From Heterobilharzia americana (taxonomy: Eukaryota; Platyhelminthes; Trematoda; Strigeidida; Schistosomatidae), in assembly GCA_944470555.2 (NCBI GenBank), contig CALYCZ020000358.1, forward strand, positions 1-64,000: a stretch of DNA of 64,000 nt, read 5' to 3'. Every line of letters starts with the position of its first letter. Position 1 is the stretch's first letter. Shown here in pieces: positions 46,586-57,241 of this stretch. The position numbers and the translations under genes were made by a program. Under the pieces are notes generated by a model, which searched no databases, had not been told where the DNA came from, and saw only the letters and a program-made list of their open reading frames with translations.

Positions 46586-46935
46586 ATGAATACTACTTAA
46601 ACCAATCATGTAGATTTGTCGGTTGATGTGATAAATGTTTCATATAACGGTGGAGATAATAATACAAATAATAATAATGAAATGGATAAAAGTGATAACG
46701 TTGTAATATAAATGATGATAAGAACGAAGATAGCAGCATGAAAATGGTGGTAGACACTTGGATAATCAAGATGGGTCAAAAGCTTGTGAAAATAAAAGTT
46801 ACGTAATAGTTAAGGGCGAGGTAAGTGGATAAACAAAGTCTAGATAAATACAGTAAGTATACGAAAGGGGTGAAGAATAAGAAAAGGGGTAGGAAAAAGT
46901 AATAATAATAACTGAATGATAAAGTAATTAACTAA
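46586..46935. other. No gene; purine-rich AT-rich spacer, 3' side of a Penelope-like copy
   Basis: Contains AATAATAATAATG-type short repeats. No coding motif. Confidence 0.4.
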
Positions 46936-47600
46936 TTAATCCCTGGCCAAGCGAGAGATAAGGGATGTACAAACTTCTTCTGAATACAAAGGCTAGGATT
47001 ATTAGCTCAAATTCCCACAGCTTCTGTTATGCGTAAAAGACGAGGTTGAATACCTTTTAAGAGATGAGATGGTATGTGGTGTATAATCGTGAAAGTAATG
47101 TTCTTATCTACCGAGTGACCACTATCAATGAGGTGAGATAAAACTGATCTTCTGATGGATTTTATCTGTCCCTTTCCCAACCATGAAGGTAGATGCTCAG
47201 CAACACGTTTGTTAAGTTGTCTAGTAGTACGTCCTACATAGCTTTCTCCACAGGAGCAGCTAAACTTGTAAATACACATGGAAATGACAAAACTAGATAA
47301 CTTATCTTCTTTCTGAGCAGTAATAATTGGTCGACTGGAAAATGATAGACAAAGTTGTGTGGCGTGGAAGGTCCTTTTAATGACTCTAGAGAGTCTCTGG
47401 TATAAACCTTTTCCGGCCACATCCCCATTAAATTGCAATTTCATCAATAAAAGTTTCTTTTGTATGATAATAGTACCAGATTTGTTCCCCCTGGCTATGT
47501 CTATGTATCTTTTTATGAAAGTGTTAGGATAGCCCATTTCAACCAATGAATTACGGATATAATCTAACTCCTTCAATACTTGATCATGCGAACACATTTT
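46936..47600 (-). mobile_element. Penelope-like element: linker and GIY-YIG endonuclease, 196-codon open frame
   Basis: The minus-strand frame 47,597-47,007 has LKELDYIRNSLVEMGYPNTF, a stretch KLLLMKLQFNGDVAGKGLYQ, LSRVIKRTFHATQL, and then the GIY-YIG-like core IYKFSCSCGESYVGRTTRQL with NKRVAEHLP. LSHLIDSGHSVDKNITFTII and ITEAVGI follow. The C-terminal NNPSLCIQKKFVHPLSLAWP is one frameshift further on, at about 46,990-46,935. The endonuclease nicks the target DNA of Penelope-like elements. This is the best preserved endonuclease in the window; RT is missing. Confidence 0.88.
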
Positions 47601-47639
47601 TCATGCTCTGTTAGTCAGGCTTAATCTTTGTACTCTTAT

Positions 47640-48030
47640 ATGGTTATTATGATTAATCACTGGAGTGCAACCAACTTCATGTTGTCTAGTCCTGACTGCA
47701 GACCGGACCCCATCGATCATATTTGCAATGTGGCATCCGAGATAGGAAGCTCAGCATCGCGGTGCACATTAGTAGATGTTAGTTGGTTGGAGGTAATCGG
47801 CAGGAAGCCCTGGACCTAGGTTTCGTGCTTTTTGGCACTCGTCAGCAAGGCGTATCTGCAACCTGGACGGAACTGATGTCCCGCCTGAGATTCGAACCCG
47901 CGTCACCCAGTGTTGTAGTCAGCGACTTCACCACTGAGCTATTTGGGCCACGTCTGACCTCCCTTAGGACTGGCTTACATATGTTGATTGGTCATCGGAG
48001 TCCAACCAATTTCACGTTCTCCAGCCCAGC
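47640..48030 (-). repeat. tRNA-headed hammerhead repeat, family C, full unit with adjoining upstream tail
   Basis: On the minus strand a unit starts with GTGGCCCAAATAGCTCAGTG (A box, about 47,950) and GGGTTCGAATCTC (B box, about 47,890). The hammerhead (47,807-47,851) follows, then a tail of about 165 bases ending at 47,640 with GAAGTTGGTTGCACTCCAGT. Upstream of the head (47,960-48,030) lies the tail end of another unit (GAAATTGGTTGGACTCC...), joined by the same linker as at 40,020-40,050. This is therefore part of a head-to-tail dimer. Confidence 0.85.
47807..47851 (-). ncRNA. Hammerhead ribozyme, family C, complete canonical core
   Basis: Minus strand 5' to 3': stem I strand GCCTTG (47,851-47,846), CTGACGA (47,845-47,839), stem II GTGC with loop CAAAAA and GCAC (47,838-47,825), GAAA (47,824-47,821), stem III CCTAGG (47,820-47,815) closing through A-T, T and C of the GTC triplet (cleavage after 47,813), then stem I strand CAGGGC (47,812-47,807). 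Every conserved core nucleotide of the hammerhead consensus is present. Stem I pairs over six positions (one G-T wobble), stem II over four, stem III over three with a two-base loop. The very short stem III is usual for the schistosome Sm-alpha ribozymes, which may act best as dimers. Confidence 0.9.
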
Positions 48031-48032
48031 TC

Positions 48033-48195
48033 TAGCTAAGTGGGAAAGGCGCTGACTACAACATTGGGTGACGCGGGTTCTAGTGTCAGGAGGGACATCA
48101 GTTCCATCGAGGTTGCAGATACGCCTTGCTGACGACTGCTAAAAAGCACGAAATCTAGGTCCAGGGCTTCCTGCAGATTGCCTCCAACCAGCGAA
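48033..48195 (+). repeat. tRNA-headed hammerhead repeat, family C
   Basis: Head partly damaged (CTAAGTGGGAAAGGCGCTGA, B-box region GCGGGTTCTAGTGTC), then the ribozyme and CTCCAACCAGCGAACG. It faces the minus-strand unit at 47,640-48,030 head to head. Confidence 0.82.
48123..48167 (+). ncRNA. Hammerhead ribozyme motif, family C, one stem II pair broken
   Basis: GCCTTG, CTGACGA (48,129-48,135), CTGC/GCAC stem II with loop TAAAAA, GAAA (48,150-48,153), TCTAGG, TC, CAGGGC. Core, GTC and stem I are intact. The first stem II pair, normally G-C, is C opposite C, and one stem III pair is T-G. Probably weak or inactive, because the first stem II pair is important. Confidence 0.82.
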
Positions 48196-48955
48196 CGTAT
48201 TTACTTCCTTCGCACGCAGAGATCAGGCTTGAACTGATGAATTGCCAGTGCCTCCGCTGTGCACAACTGTCGAAGGTGTACTCCTATTGAGCTATTCCAT
48301 CTGATACGATAAATGACATTGAAAGAAGATTCTGGTCTAGCTTTATATCCAGAGTTGACCAAATGTTCATGAATTGAACTGTTAATTGATTTACATTCTC
48401 CCCTAGACAACCATGCTGGATAGTGCTCCCAGATACGTTCGGAAAGCGTGCACCATCCTGCATGGTTGTCGTTATTCTTCCTACTCATCTTACCCTTATT
48501 ATTTCCTTTCTCATGTGTTCGTACCAATTTCCTAATGAACTGTAGAGGATAATTATTAATTGTGAGTGATTCTTCCATGTGTTTTAGTTCCTTGTTTAGG
48601 TCGTTGTACTGACTAGTCAGTTTTCTAGATCTACCACAAAGTCTGATAAAGTTGATTGCCATATTTGGCCACTTCCTATCGTCTTTCTCTTTTGTTTCAA
48701 TACTGTTTCGACAGCATCATGGTAGTGACCTGTGTGATTCAATTTGGTAGGATTAAAAATTTCATAAATATCAATTAAAATTGTTTCATATTTTTCGATC
48801 GGTTTAACAGCTTTCTTTGGCTGAATAGATTTTTTCGCCGTAAATCTGTTGAATAGTACAAAATTATCCTCACTTTGAACATCTGCGCATATGAAGTTCC
48901 ATACAACATGAGTTTCATGTTTTCCAACTGTGAATTCCTTTATCATCTGTTTCTG
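48196..48955 (-). mobile_element. Penelope-like element, linker and C-terminus; GIY-YIG core deleted
   Basis: The frame 48,662-48,201 has YNDLNKELKHMEESLTINNY, PLQFIRKLVRTHEKGN, then after a gap RIWEHYPAWLSRGECKSINS, EHLVNSGYKARPESSFNVIY and AIHQFKPDLCVRRK, the end of Penelope-like ORFs. The residues expected to hold the GIY-YIG tyrosines are missing. The frame 48,946-48,617 upstream (VLFNRFTAKKSIQPKK, YEIFNPTKLNHTGHYHDAVE) is not recognised. Confidence 0.72.
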
Positions 48956-49164
48956 GTTTACCTATGTGACGTTTACTTTGTAGCCCCTTTTTATATCATC
49001 AGTTTCATACTACTTAGTATTTTTAAGTAGTATAATCATTTTGTGTTATTGATTGTATCATGTGGTCGTTGGTTGGACCGAATTTATCGGTCTCCATTGG
49101 CAAATTGGCTCCATCACGGATACCTCGATATTGCCTGTGTTCTTACTTATATAGTGATGATTGA

Positions 49165-49265
49165 TACCGGCTAGCAGTGGAATCCAGAGTGAGCATTTCG
49201 TCCTATTCAGGACTCATCACAGCTGGACGTATACAGGCAATATCGAGGCATCCGCGTAGAAGCCT
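49165..49265 (-). repeat. tRNA-headed repeat family A, ribozyme part only
   Basis: Minus strand: GTCCAGCTGTGATGAGTCCT, GAATAGGACGAAATGCTCAC, TCTGGATTCCACTGCTAGCC. The two-base difference in the first core strand (CTGTGATGA) and loss of the GTC triplet make it inactive. No tRNA head remains. Confidence 0.75.
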
Positions 49266-49354
49266 TTATGCCGATGCAAGCCGATCAATTCGGTTCAATC
49301 AACGACGGTATAATACAAACAATAACACTAAAACTATACCCGTCGAGCAAGAAG

Positions 49355-49520
49355 TGGCTATCGTGGCTTGATGGTCTAGTGAGTAACGCTCTGTCATTTG
49401 AAGCGATTCCTGCCGAGCTCGAATCCCGGTGGAACAATATCACTCATTAGGACGCAGGCACATCCGGCTGACGAGTCCCCAAATAGGACGAAATGCTAGC
49501 TACTGTCCATCATTACTATA
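49355..49520 (+). repeat. tRNA-headed hammerhead repeat, family A, ribozyme lacking its substrate strand
   Basis: Head TGATGGTCTAGTGAGTAACG (A box) and CGAGCTCGAATCCCGG (B box). The ribozyme 5' part is canonical: CATCCGG, CTGACGA (49,468-49,474), GTCC...GGAC, GAAA (49,490-49,493). The expected GTC CTGGATTCCACTG is absent; the sequence goes from GAAATG straight to CTAGC, so the cleavage site and 3' strand of stem I are deleted. Confidence 0.83.
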
Positions 49521-50214
49521 TAGCTCATGTTTCCTGATAATGCTGCTTTAATTACATCCTTGAATGTTCATTCTGTTCAGTTGTATCTTATTCACCATTT
49601 AGTATCCGTGGATATTATTATCTTTCACAGTCCATGATGATGTTGTAATTTCTTTCGTTCCCTAATGGTATATTTTACCTTGAACATTTTTTTATCTTAT
49701 GTCTTTACCTCATTGTGAGAACTTACACGCATCCTTTATATTCCCCTTCTGGTAACTTGAACACACAGCTTTGTCGTTTATTACTGTTAACGTACTTCTT
49801 TGTAAAGTGCTTTGATAGCAATCAACCCGTAGATACCTGAAGAATCCAGGTTTGTATTTTATTAATAAATATTGATTTTTAATATAGAATGAACGGTATT
49901 TCAAACAAATCTATGTTTGGGATTTTACATGTTATTCAAGCGTTTGGTCTATATTGTTGACTGGTCACTTGTTCGTTAGGATTCCCAATTACTTGGGGAG
50001 AAATTCACACCAACATTTATTGATTACGTATATCAGTATATTCGGTAAAGGTTTGGATTTCGTGACCAAAAACACATACACACAATGTAAGAAAAAACTT
50101 GCTTTAATTTTACTAAGATTATATCTAATTTAAGAACCAGAGTTATTTGTCTTGAAATTTTATGACAATCTGATTCATTAGTTAGATTTTAGGCGTGTAC
50201 AGATGAAAGTGTAG
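49521..50214. other. No gene identified
   Basis: AT-rich. A 64-codon minus frame at 49,904-49,710 has no motif. Confidence 0.4.
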
Positions 50215-50965
50215 ATTATCAGAACAGGTAGGGCAAGGCAGAGAAGACGGGACTTCCTTCAGGTGAACGTACAGAAGACAGAGGTGATGAAGATACCCAA
50301 CCAACAACCACAAGCACTAATCACCATCAACGTGAGGAATATAAAGGAAGTTGTGTCTCACATACCTAGGCAGCAACCTCTCAACTACAGGTGGCACAGA
50401 TCATATATTAAAGCCAGGATCGGAAGATAGTGACACAGGCCTTTCTGCCTTAATCTATGGAGATCTACTGCACTGCACTCCGCTCCACTGACCTCAGCAT
50501 AAAGTGTGAACAAGATGCGGATTTTCCACACTAATTCAGTCAAGTCAGTCCTTCCATGTGATGGTTGAGAGACTTGGAGCATTATGAAAAGCATTTACAA
50601 CAAACTGTAGACATACATCAACAGCTGCCGTCTACACTCGATACTAAAAACCAGATGGCGAGAAAGAATCAGCAACAAGAAACTCTGGCTGTCAACGAAC
50701 TAACCAAGACACAGACTGAGAACACTGATTGGGGACACCATGCATGAGGCAAGGCCAGACCGTTGAGTGGAAGCCAAATGGGAAACGACGAGGTGAAGTT
50801 GACATGGAGGAGATGGTGTGAAGAAGAAATGAAAGCTTTTGGGAAGTCATGGAGCCAGCTTGAGAAGACTGGAGAGAAGAGAATGAAATGGTGATGTGCT
50901 ACTGAAGCCCCTATGTTCCTATGTTCCACAAGGGACCTAAAGGATAAATAGTAATAGTATTGATA
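50215..50965 (+). mobile_element. RTE-1 LINE 3' part, decayed
   Basis: AGAGGTGATGAAGATACCCA and ATCACCATCAACGTGAGGAA correspond to the end of the RTE-1 RT (compare 60.3-60.4 kb, minus). The C-terminal domain follows in broken frames (GCGAGAAAGAATCAGCAACA, ACTGATTGGGGACACCATGC). The 3' end has CTATGTTCCACAAGGGACC with an AT-rich tail. Confidence 0.82.
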
Positions 50966-51029
50966 ATAATAAAACATGAGATAGCAGAAATCACAGTAGC
51001 TCAGTATATTGTCAGTAAAACTAAGTCAA

Positions 51030-51726
51030 TATTCCGGCCTGGTTTTATATGGGTCAAAGGAAATGTATCAGAAGTTCTACCCGTGAACATTTAATCGATT
51101 CCAACCATTTAGCCGACCCAAACAAGGATTTCAAGGTGATCTATCGAATTCACCCTACCATTTCACGTCTCCTGCTTGTTCAACTTTTAAAAACAACAGA
51201 GTTCTTGGCTATCCATGAACTGAAGACTGACCTTTGTGTGCAAAAGAAGTACGTACAGTCTTTGTCTCTACCTAGGCCTTAATTTATTTTAGTCTTGGTG
51301 GGCTTCATCCTTTTTCTTCTCGTTTTTCACCACCTCCCCCCATTGTTTGTATCAGATTAATCTTTGTACTCTTATATCATCATTATCACTCTGTTTTTTG
51401 TATTCATTTGTTTCCGCTATTATTTCATTTGATCTTCCTAATTATCACAACTCTTAACAAAACATTTTTAATTTACTCCAATCAACCTGTTGTCTCATTC
51501 ACATTACCTAATCACTTTTGATTGTTTATTAACGTTCTCACCCCTCCCCCCGCTTTTAATCAATACGCACTTTATAAACGATTTGAAAGTCTTACGTAAC
51601 CCCTTTTTGTTACCATTCGACCTTTACGTCATCAACTATCAACATTGTAATCATTATTATTGTTTCAACCCCTCATTATTTCAGTTAAATCTTCCTCAGG
51701 GATTACAGTCTTTAAACATCATATAT
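51030..51726 (+). mobile_element. Penelope-like element C-terminus and 3' region
   Basis: The 77-codon frame 51,049-51,282 reads REHLIDSNHLADPNKDFKVI, YRIHPTISRLLLVQLLKTTE, FLAIHELKTDLCVQKKYVQS, i.e. the end of the GIY-YIG domain and the terminal motif. The catalytic N-terminal part is missing. The pyrimidine-rich AT sequence to 51,726 is probably the 3' untranslated part. Confidence 0.82.
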
Positions 51727-51895
51727 ATGGTTAACGCGTTCGCCGTGGAACCTGAAGGTCCTGAGTTCGACCCCTAGGCGGGTCGTTGGTGCGTACTGCT
51801 GAGCAGTCCCATACTAGTTGGACGAAACAGCTGTCCAGTGCTCCCAGATTTTCAATGGTCCCCCAACTGATGTCATTCCATGATGAATACTACTT
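51727..51895 (+). repeat. tRNA-headed hammerhead repeat, family B
   Basis: Head GGTTAACGCGTTCGCCGTGG with B box GAGTTCGACCCC. The ribozyme reads GCGTACTG, CTGAGCA (51,799-51,805), GTCCC...GGAC, GAAACAGCTGTC, CAGTGC. All stems pair, but core position 8 is C instead of G, which should abolish cleavage. The tail is TTTTCAATGGTCCCCCAACT. Confidence 0.85.
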
Positions 51896-52224
51896 CTAAA
51901 TTAATGAAATCCTCATTCATCTCAAGACAAGACAGTAAAACTGTTGAAATGAATATGAGTAAATGATAGGATTTTACAGTCGTAAAGAAAAAGTCTCTTG
52001 TCAGTTGTAACAATTACTATATTTCTACCTCTGTGTTGAATGTAAAGTGACTGGTAAGAGTTTGACCAATTTAAAATCAAACAACCAAGTCATATTCTGA
52101 TTTATAATGTTGTTCCTCAGTTGGAATAATCTTCATGGATGATTTAAAGTTTTTTTGGGATCAATTTGAATAAATTAATCAACTACTCTACTATAGAGCT
52201 GTCTATTCACTTTCAAAACTGTAT
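51896..52224. other. No gene identified
   Basis: AT-rich spacer between two tRNA-headed repeats. Confidence 0.4.
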
Positions 52225-52445
52225 GCATACATGAAGATGTACATTGATGGAGCACTAGAGAGCTATCATACTGTCTAGTTCTGAGTACTGACTGAATTCC
52301 ATATATCATATTTTCAATATGACCACCAAGGCAAGAAGAGCCACTATCACGGTATACTTGGATGGATATTAGTTGATTAGAGGTAATCAACTGGAAGTCT
52401 TGCTTTCTCTAAGTTTCGTATTTATTGTCACTCGTCACCAAGGAA
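52225..52445 (-). repeat. tRNA-headed repeat family C, decayed
   Basis: Tail similarity (AGTACTGACTGAATTCCATA, GATATTAGTTGATTAGAGGT) and a ruined ribozyme (TTTCGTATTTATTGTCACTC GTCACCAAGG in plus reading) match the layout of 47,640-47,851. Confidence 0.6.
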
Positions 52446-52689
52446 CTGATGTATATTTGCCTATTAAAAAAGGAATAACACAGTTTACAGCTTTCTGATA
52501 TTTCTTGCCTTCAGTTGATTGTCTACATGCTGTATTGTCACTTACACCATACTTCACATAGTTACATTTCAGTAATGTAGTGTAGGTCAAAGATTCATCA
52601 CAGGAATACTATCACACTTGTGAATAAAATCCATTTGTGTAAATCAAATGGAAATCCACTCAGGAACCTTGTGCATATTTGTGCAATAG
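52446..52689. other. No feature recognised
   Basis: Short AT-rich spacer. Confidence 0.4.
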
Positions 52690-53775
52690 GCGATTCATCA
52701 TCATCATCAATATCAACATCGGACCAGGCATTACCACGTAACGCTCCCAGTTGCCACACCTCATATCACTACATCAAGTAAAAAGGCAGTGAGGTGAAGG
52801 ATGAAGATAAGAGAATGCAGTCAAAAGATATTTAAAGTATTCAAAGAGAGAGAGAGAGAGAAAGGAAGAATGAGAAAGTGGTGAGATTCTGTATGGTGTC
52901 TTTAAGATGAAGATAATGTGTGTCTGTGTATACATCTGCACCACTGACATCGGTTCTCAGCCATATCACATAGAGTCTCCAACCACTCGTTCCACTTGTC
53001 CCCCCCACGGACACCAACCACCTAGTCTGCATCGACCAACATCGCTCAAACCAACAGTCAAACACTTCATACATTGGCGCCAAGATTTAGTCTGGTCACC
53101 TCCAGCCCTTTTCCAGCATCCACCTATTTCGGCCAACATTGTGTGATGAGGCAATTGGTGACTAGGCATATGTAACACATGTCCCAACCATTTCAGTCGA
53201 TGAAGGTTCACAACCTCGTCAACTGACTTACCTCTTCTCCCTCCCTAAAACTCTACACCTGACTTCTGCATTACTCACGTGGTGACACCACAGAATACAG
53301 CCTATACCGCGAAGACAACGATGGTCAAATACCTGAAGCCTTCTCATATCTTCCACTTTCAATGGTCATGTTTCACAGCCATACAGTAGAACAGACAGGA
53401 CTGCTGTGCAGTACACGCGACCCTTAATAGACAAACGGATATCACGGCTGCACCATATGTGGCTTAAATTGGCAAAAGCCAATCGAGCCTTTTGTATTCG
53501 TGCAGAGATTTCATCGGCAACTGTTCCACCATGGCTGATCCTACTTCCAAGGTAAGTGAAGTGGTCAACACACTCAACCACTTCACTCTCTATTGTTAGC
53601 CGTGTTACCGCTGAAGACCAGTCCTGGAGCAAAAATTTGCATTCGGGTGATGAGAACCGCATCCCAAACATTCTCAAACTGACACTCAAAGTGTTCAGAA
53701 GACTCTGCATCTTGTCAGCATCTTCACCTAACATGATTATGTCATATGCATAATAGGTGATTAACCACACCTATT
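52690..53775 (-). mobile_element. RTE-2 LINE, RT active site to 3' end
   Basis: The minus-strand frame 53,770-53,366 has YYAYDIIMLGEDADKMQSLL (active-site YADD reads YAYD), RFSSPECKFLLQDW, VVECVDHFTYLGSRIS, DEISARIQKARLAFANL and RDIRLSIKGRVYCTAVLSVL. The C-terminus follows in 53,211-52,966 (LHRLKWLGHVLHMPSHQLPH, VGLSDVGRCRLGGWCPWG). The 3' UTR contains a GA run (52,846-52,861, plus reading) and ends in a (GAT)n tail at about 52,695. 5' truncated just upstream of the active site. Confidence 0.88.
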
Positions 53776-54073
53776 TTATATGAGGATTAATGACACTACC
53801 TAGTCACGCAAACGCGAGATCCCTTGGTTCAAACTCAACTCCCCTAAGCCAACGAAGCATAACTCTACCTCTTATATGCACGAAAAGTGATACTCTTTAT
53901 CAAAACCCGACTTCATTTACTCTCGTCTAGTATTTCAGGAGGGAGTTGCAGACTGATATTAGATCATACCATAATGTAATAAACAGGCAAACAAATTCAT
54001 TTACGCTTTAGATTACATTACAGGTAAAGATCAAAATTAATGAGATACATTTCTTGTATATTGACAAGCTAAC
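53776..54073. other. Downstream intron or flank of the CFAP99-like gene
   Basis: No exon recognised. The exon at 54,074 ends in a donor site, so further exons must lie below this point, inside or outside the window; none was found. Confidence 0.4.
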
Positions 54074-54222
54074 CTGTTTAGTAGTCAATGATTTCGTCAT
54101 AATCGCAGATGATTCTTCAGCTTGGATATTTTTAATTAACTCTTTCTTCAATTTCTTCTCTTCTTCAAATTTCTTATAAGCTTCATCATGTAACAGTTTA
54201 TTTTCTTTAACAATTTCACTAG
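54074..54222 (-). CDS. CFAP99: CFAP99-like gene, exon (149 bp)
   Basis: Acceptor TTATTTTCAG ends at 54,223 and donor GTTAGC starts at 54,073 on the minus strand. The exon starts in phase 1 and ends in phase 0, fitting the upstream exon exactly. It encodes ASEIVKENKLLHDEAYKKFE, a Lys/Glu-rich helix (EEKKLKKELIKNIQAEES) and SAIMTKSLTTKQ. This is charged, heptad-like sequence expected of a coiled coil, and it corresponds to the C-terminal part of the CFAP99 coiled-coil region as I remember the family. Confidence 0.8.
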
Positions 54223-54474
54223 CTGAAAATAAAAAAGTACATTCAGAAGTTGTATGACTGCAAAAGAGATTGCAACATAGGACTTTCAGGCATCTTGTCG
54301 AATACGTTATTGACAAACTACGAAATTCATTCATAAATTAGTACGACCTATATGTAATGAATACAATCGTCGAGTATTTACCCTGACATTCGACATCACG
54401 ACATTTCATAACCGCTTCGAGAGATTTTCATCTCCAAGTAAGTCACAAATGAGCCTTTGTTGTGATGCCCCAAT

Positions 54475-55227
54475 TTTTGTATAAAACATTATTATTGATC
54501 TGAACATTTTAACGTGTCATTCACACACCATTTCTTTTACCACATGACTAATAGTCCATTTCCCACCCCCATCCTGATGTAAATCGCTGATTGGTTAATC
54601 TTTACTCTTACCATGCAGATGTCTCAAATTGAGGACAAGGTCATTTTCATATGTGTACATAGTCACGTGTTACAGGATTGGTTATTATATTATATTCTCA
54701 AAGTAATACACTCTCCCATCTGCCAGCTTCGTTCTTCTCTGTATTATCGTCCCAGGGTTGTGGTCAGTGTCTCTTGCATACTGAGTTAGCTGTCAGATAA
54801 TCGTGCGTATTATATTCGTTCCTATATATATATATAAATATTTGCGTACGAAAATATAACAGCCCTCGACTGTAGCTCACTGGTAACGTGCTCGTCATAA
54901 AACCTGAATGTATCTGGTTCAATCCCTGGTAGGGTTATGAGTGTGCACCACTTCGGAGTCCCATACCAGAATGAAGCAGCTGTCCAGTACTCTCAAACTG
55001 TCAATAGTTCGAAAGAAGCATTCTTTCTGATAAAGATTACCTCGTTAAAAAGTTTACATGTTTATATTTTTGTCTATGGACAGCCCTAGGAGTCTTTCAT
55101 CGCTGAGGACTGTCCTGAGGAAATGAAAAATATCGTAAAGCCAGTAGATTTCTTTTGAAAATTGTCAGCGACCAGTTATAAACGTTTTTCAGTTGCCTGA
55201 CAAATATAAGTTGTCTACAGACTTGTC
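54475..55227. repeat. Intronic inverted repeat, left arm (753 bp)
   Basis: Reverse complement of 56,248-57,000; paired coordinates sum to 111,475 at both ends, so there is no net length change. Most of the arm matches exactly by eye. The AT-rich part near 54,825-54,850 has diverged. It contains a family B tRNA-headed repeat. Confidence 0.92.
54865..55012 (+). repeat. tRNA-headed repeat family B (in left arm), ribozyme decayed
   Basis: Head GTAGCTCACTGGTAACGTGC and CTGGTTCAATCCCTGG, then CACTTCGGAGTCCCATACCA, GAATGAAGCAGCTGTCCAGT. The core strand reads CTTCGGA and the second TGAAGC, so the ribozyme is inactive. Confidence 0.8.
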
Positions 55228-55242
55228 ATCATCATCATCATC

Positions 55243-56090
<848 letters not shown>

Positions 56091-56247
56091 TCTTTCTAGT
56101 GTTGAATATGACTACAGTTGCTGAAGCTACCACTTATCGATTTATCTCCCTCTGTCTGTGTATTCAATAGCTGATGTGCAGTTATCTAATTCACTGTGGA
56201 GTTGGAAAAAGGGTCGATTATTTCCCTTTATGGAACATTAAAAAAAA

Positions 56248-57000
56248 GACAAGTCTGTAGACAACTTATATTTGTCAGGCAACTGAAAAACGTTTATAAC
56301 TGGTCGCTGACAATTTTCAAAAGAAATCTACTGGCTTTACGATATTTTTCATTTCCTCAGGACAGTCCTCAGCGATGAAAGACTCCTAGGGCTGTCCATA
56401 GACAAAAATATAAACATGTAAACTTTTTAACGAGGTAATCTTTATCAGAAAGAATGCTTCTTTCGAACTATTGACAGTTTGAGAGTACTGGACAGCTGCT
56501 TCATTCTGGTATGGGACTCCGAAGTGGTGCACACTCATAACCCTACCAGGGATTGAACCAGATACATTCAGGTTTTATGACGAGCACGTTACCAGTGAGC
56601 TACAGTCGAGGGCTGTTATATTTTCGTACGCTAATAGTTATACATATATTGAGGAACGAATATAATACGCACGCTTAGCTGACAGCTAACTCGGTATGCA
56701 AGAGACACTGACCACAACCCTGGGACGAGAATACAGAGAAGAACGAAGCTGGCAGATGGGAGAGTGTATTACTTTGAGAATATAATATAATAACCAATCC
56801 TGTAACACGTGACTATGTACACACATGAAAATGACCTTGTCCTCAATTTGAGACATCTGCATGGTAAGAGTAAAGATTAACCAATCAGCGATTTACATCA
56901 GGATGGGGGTGGGAAATGGACTATTAGTCATGTGGTAAAAGAAATGGTGTGTGAATGACACGTTAAAATGTTCAGATCAATAATAATGTTTTATACAAAA
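56248..57000. repeat. Intronic inverted repeat, right arm (753 bp)
   Basis: Reverse complement of 54,475-55,227. It includes the mirrored family B repeat on the minus strand at 56,463-56,610. Its outer end is 241 bases from the exon at 57,242; the left arm's outer end is 252 bases from the exon at 54,222. Confidence 0.92.
56463..56610 (-). repeat. tRNA-headed repeat family B (in right arm)
   Basis: Mirror copy of 54,865-55,012, with the same ribozyme-inactivating changes (plus reading GGACTCCGAAGTGGTGCA). It was therefore copied with the arm rather than inserted independently. Confidence 0.8.
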
Positions 57001-57241
57001 CTGAGGCCTTACAACAAAAAGGGACAAAATGCGGGTGCTGGATTCTTCTGTTAGACACAAGCAATGAAATTCGTATTCAAGTTCAATTTATCATTTATGC
57101 TATAGTTATGAAAAACTTTCCTCAATATTATATGACTTGCATAACCTGCATAACATCTTATAAACTAACATGTATTATACTTCATCAGGTTGTATGAACA
57201 TAATTGAAAGGAAAAGAGAAGAAAAACGTCTAGAAACAAAC

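Noticed and set aside
39000..48200. CRISPR-like or other regularly spaced arrays
   Set aside because: The repeats are dispersed tRNA-headed units with variable spacing and orientation in a eukaryotic genome.
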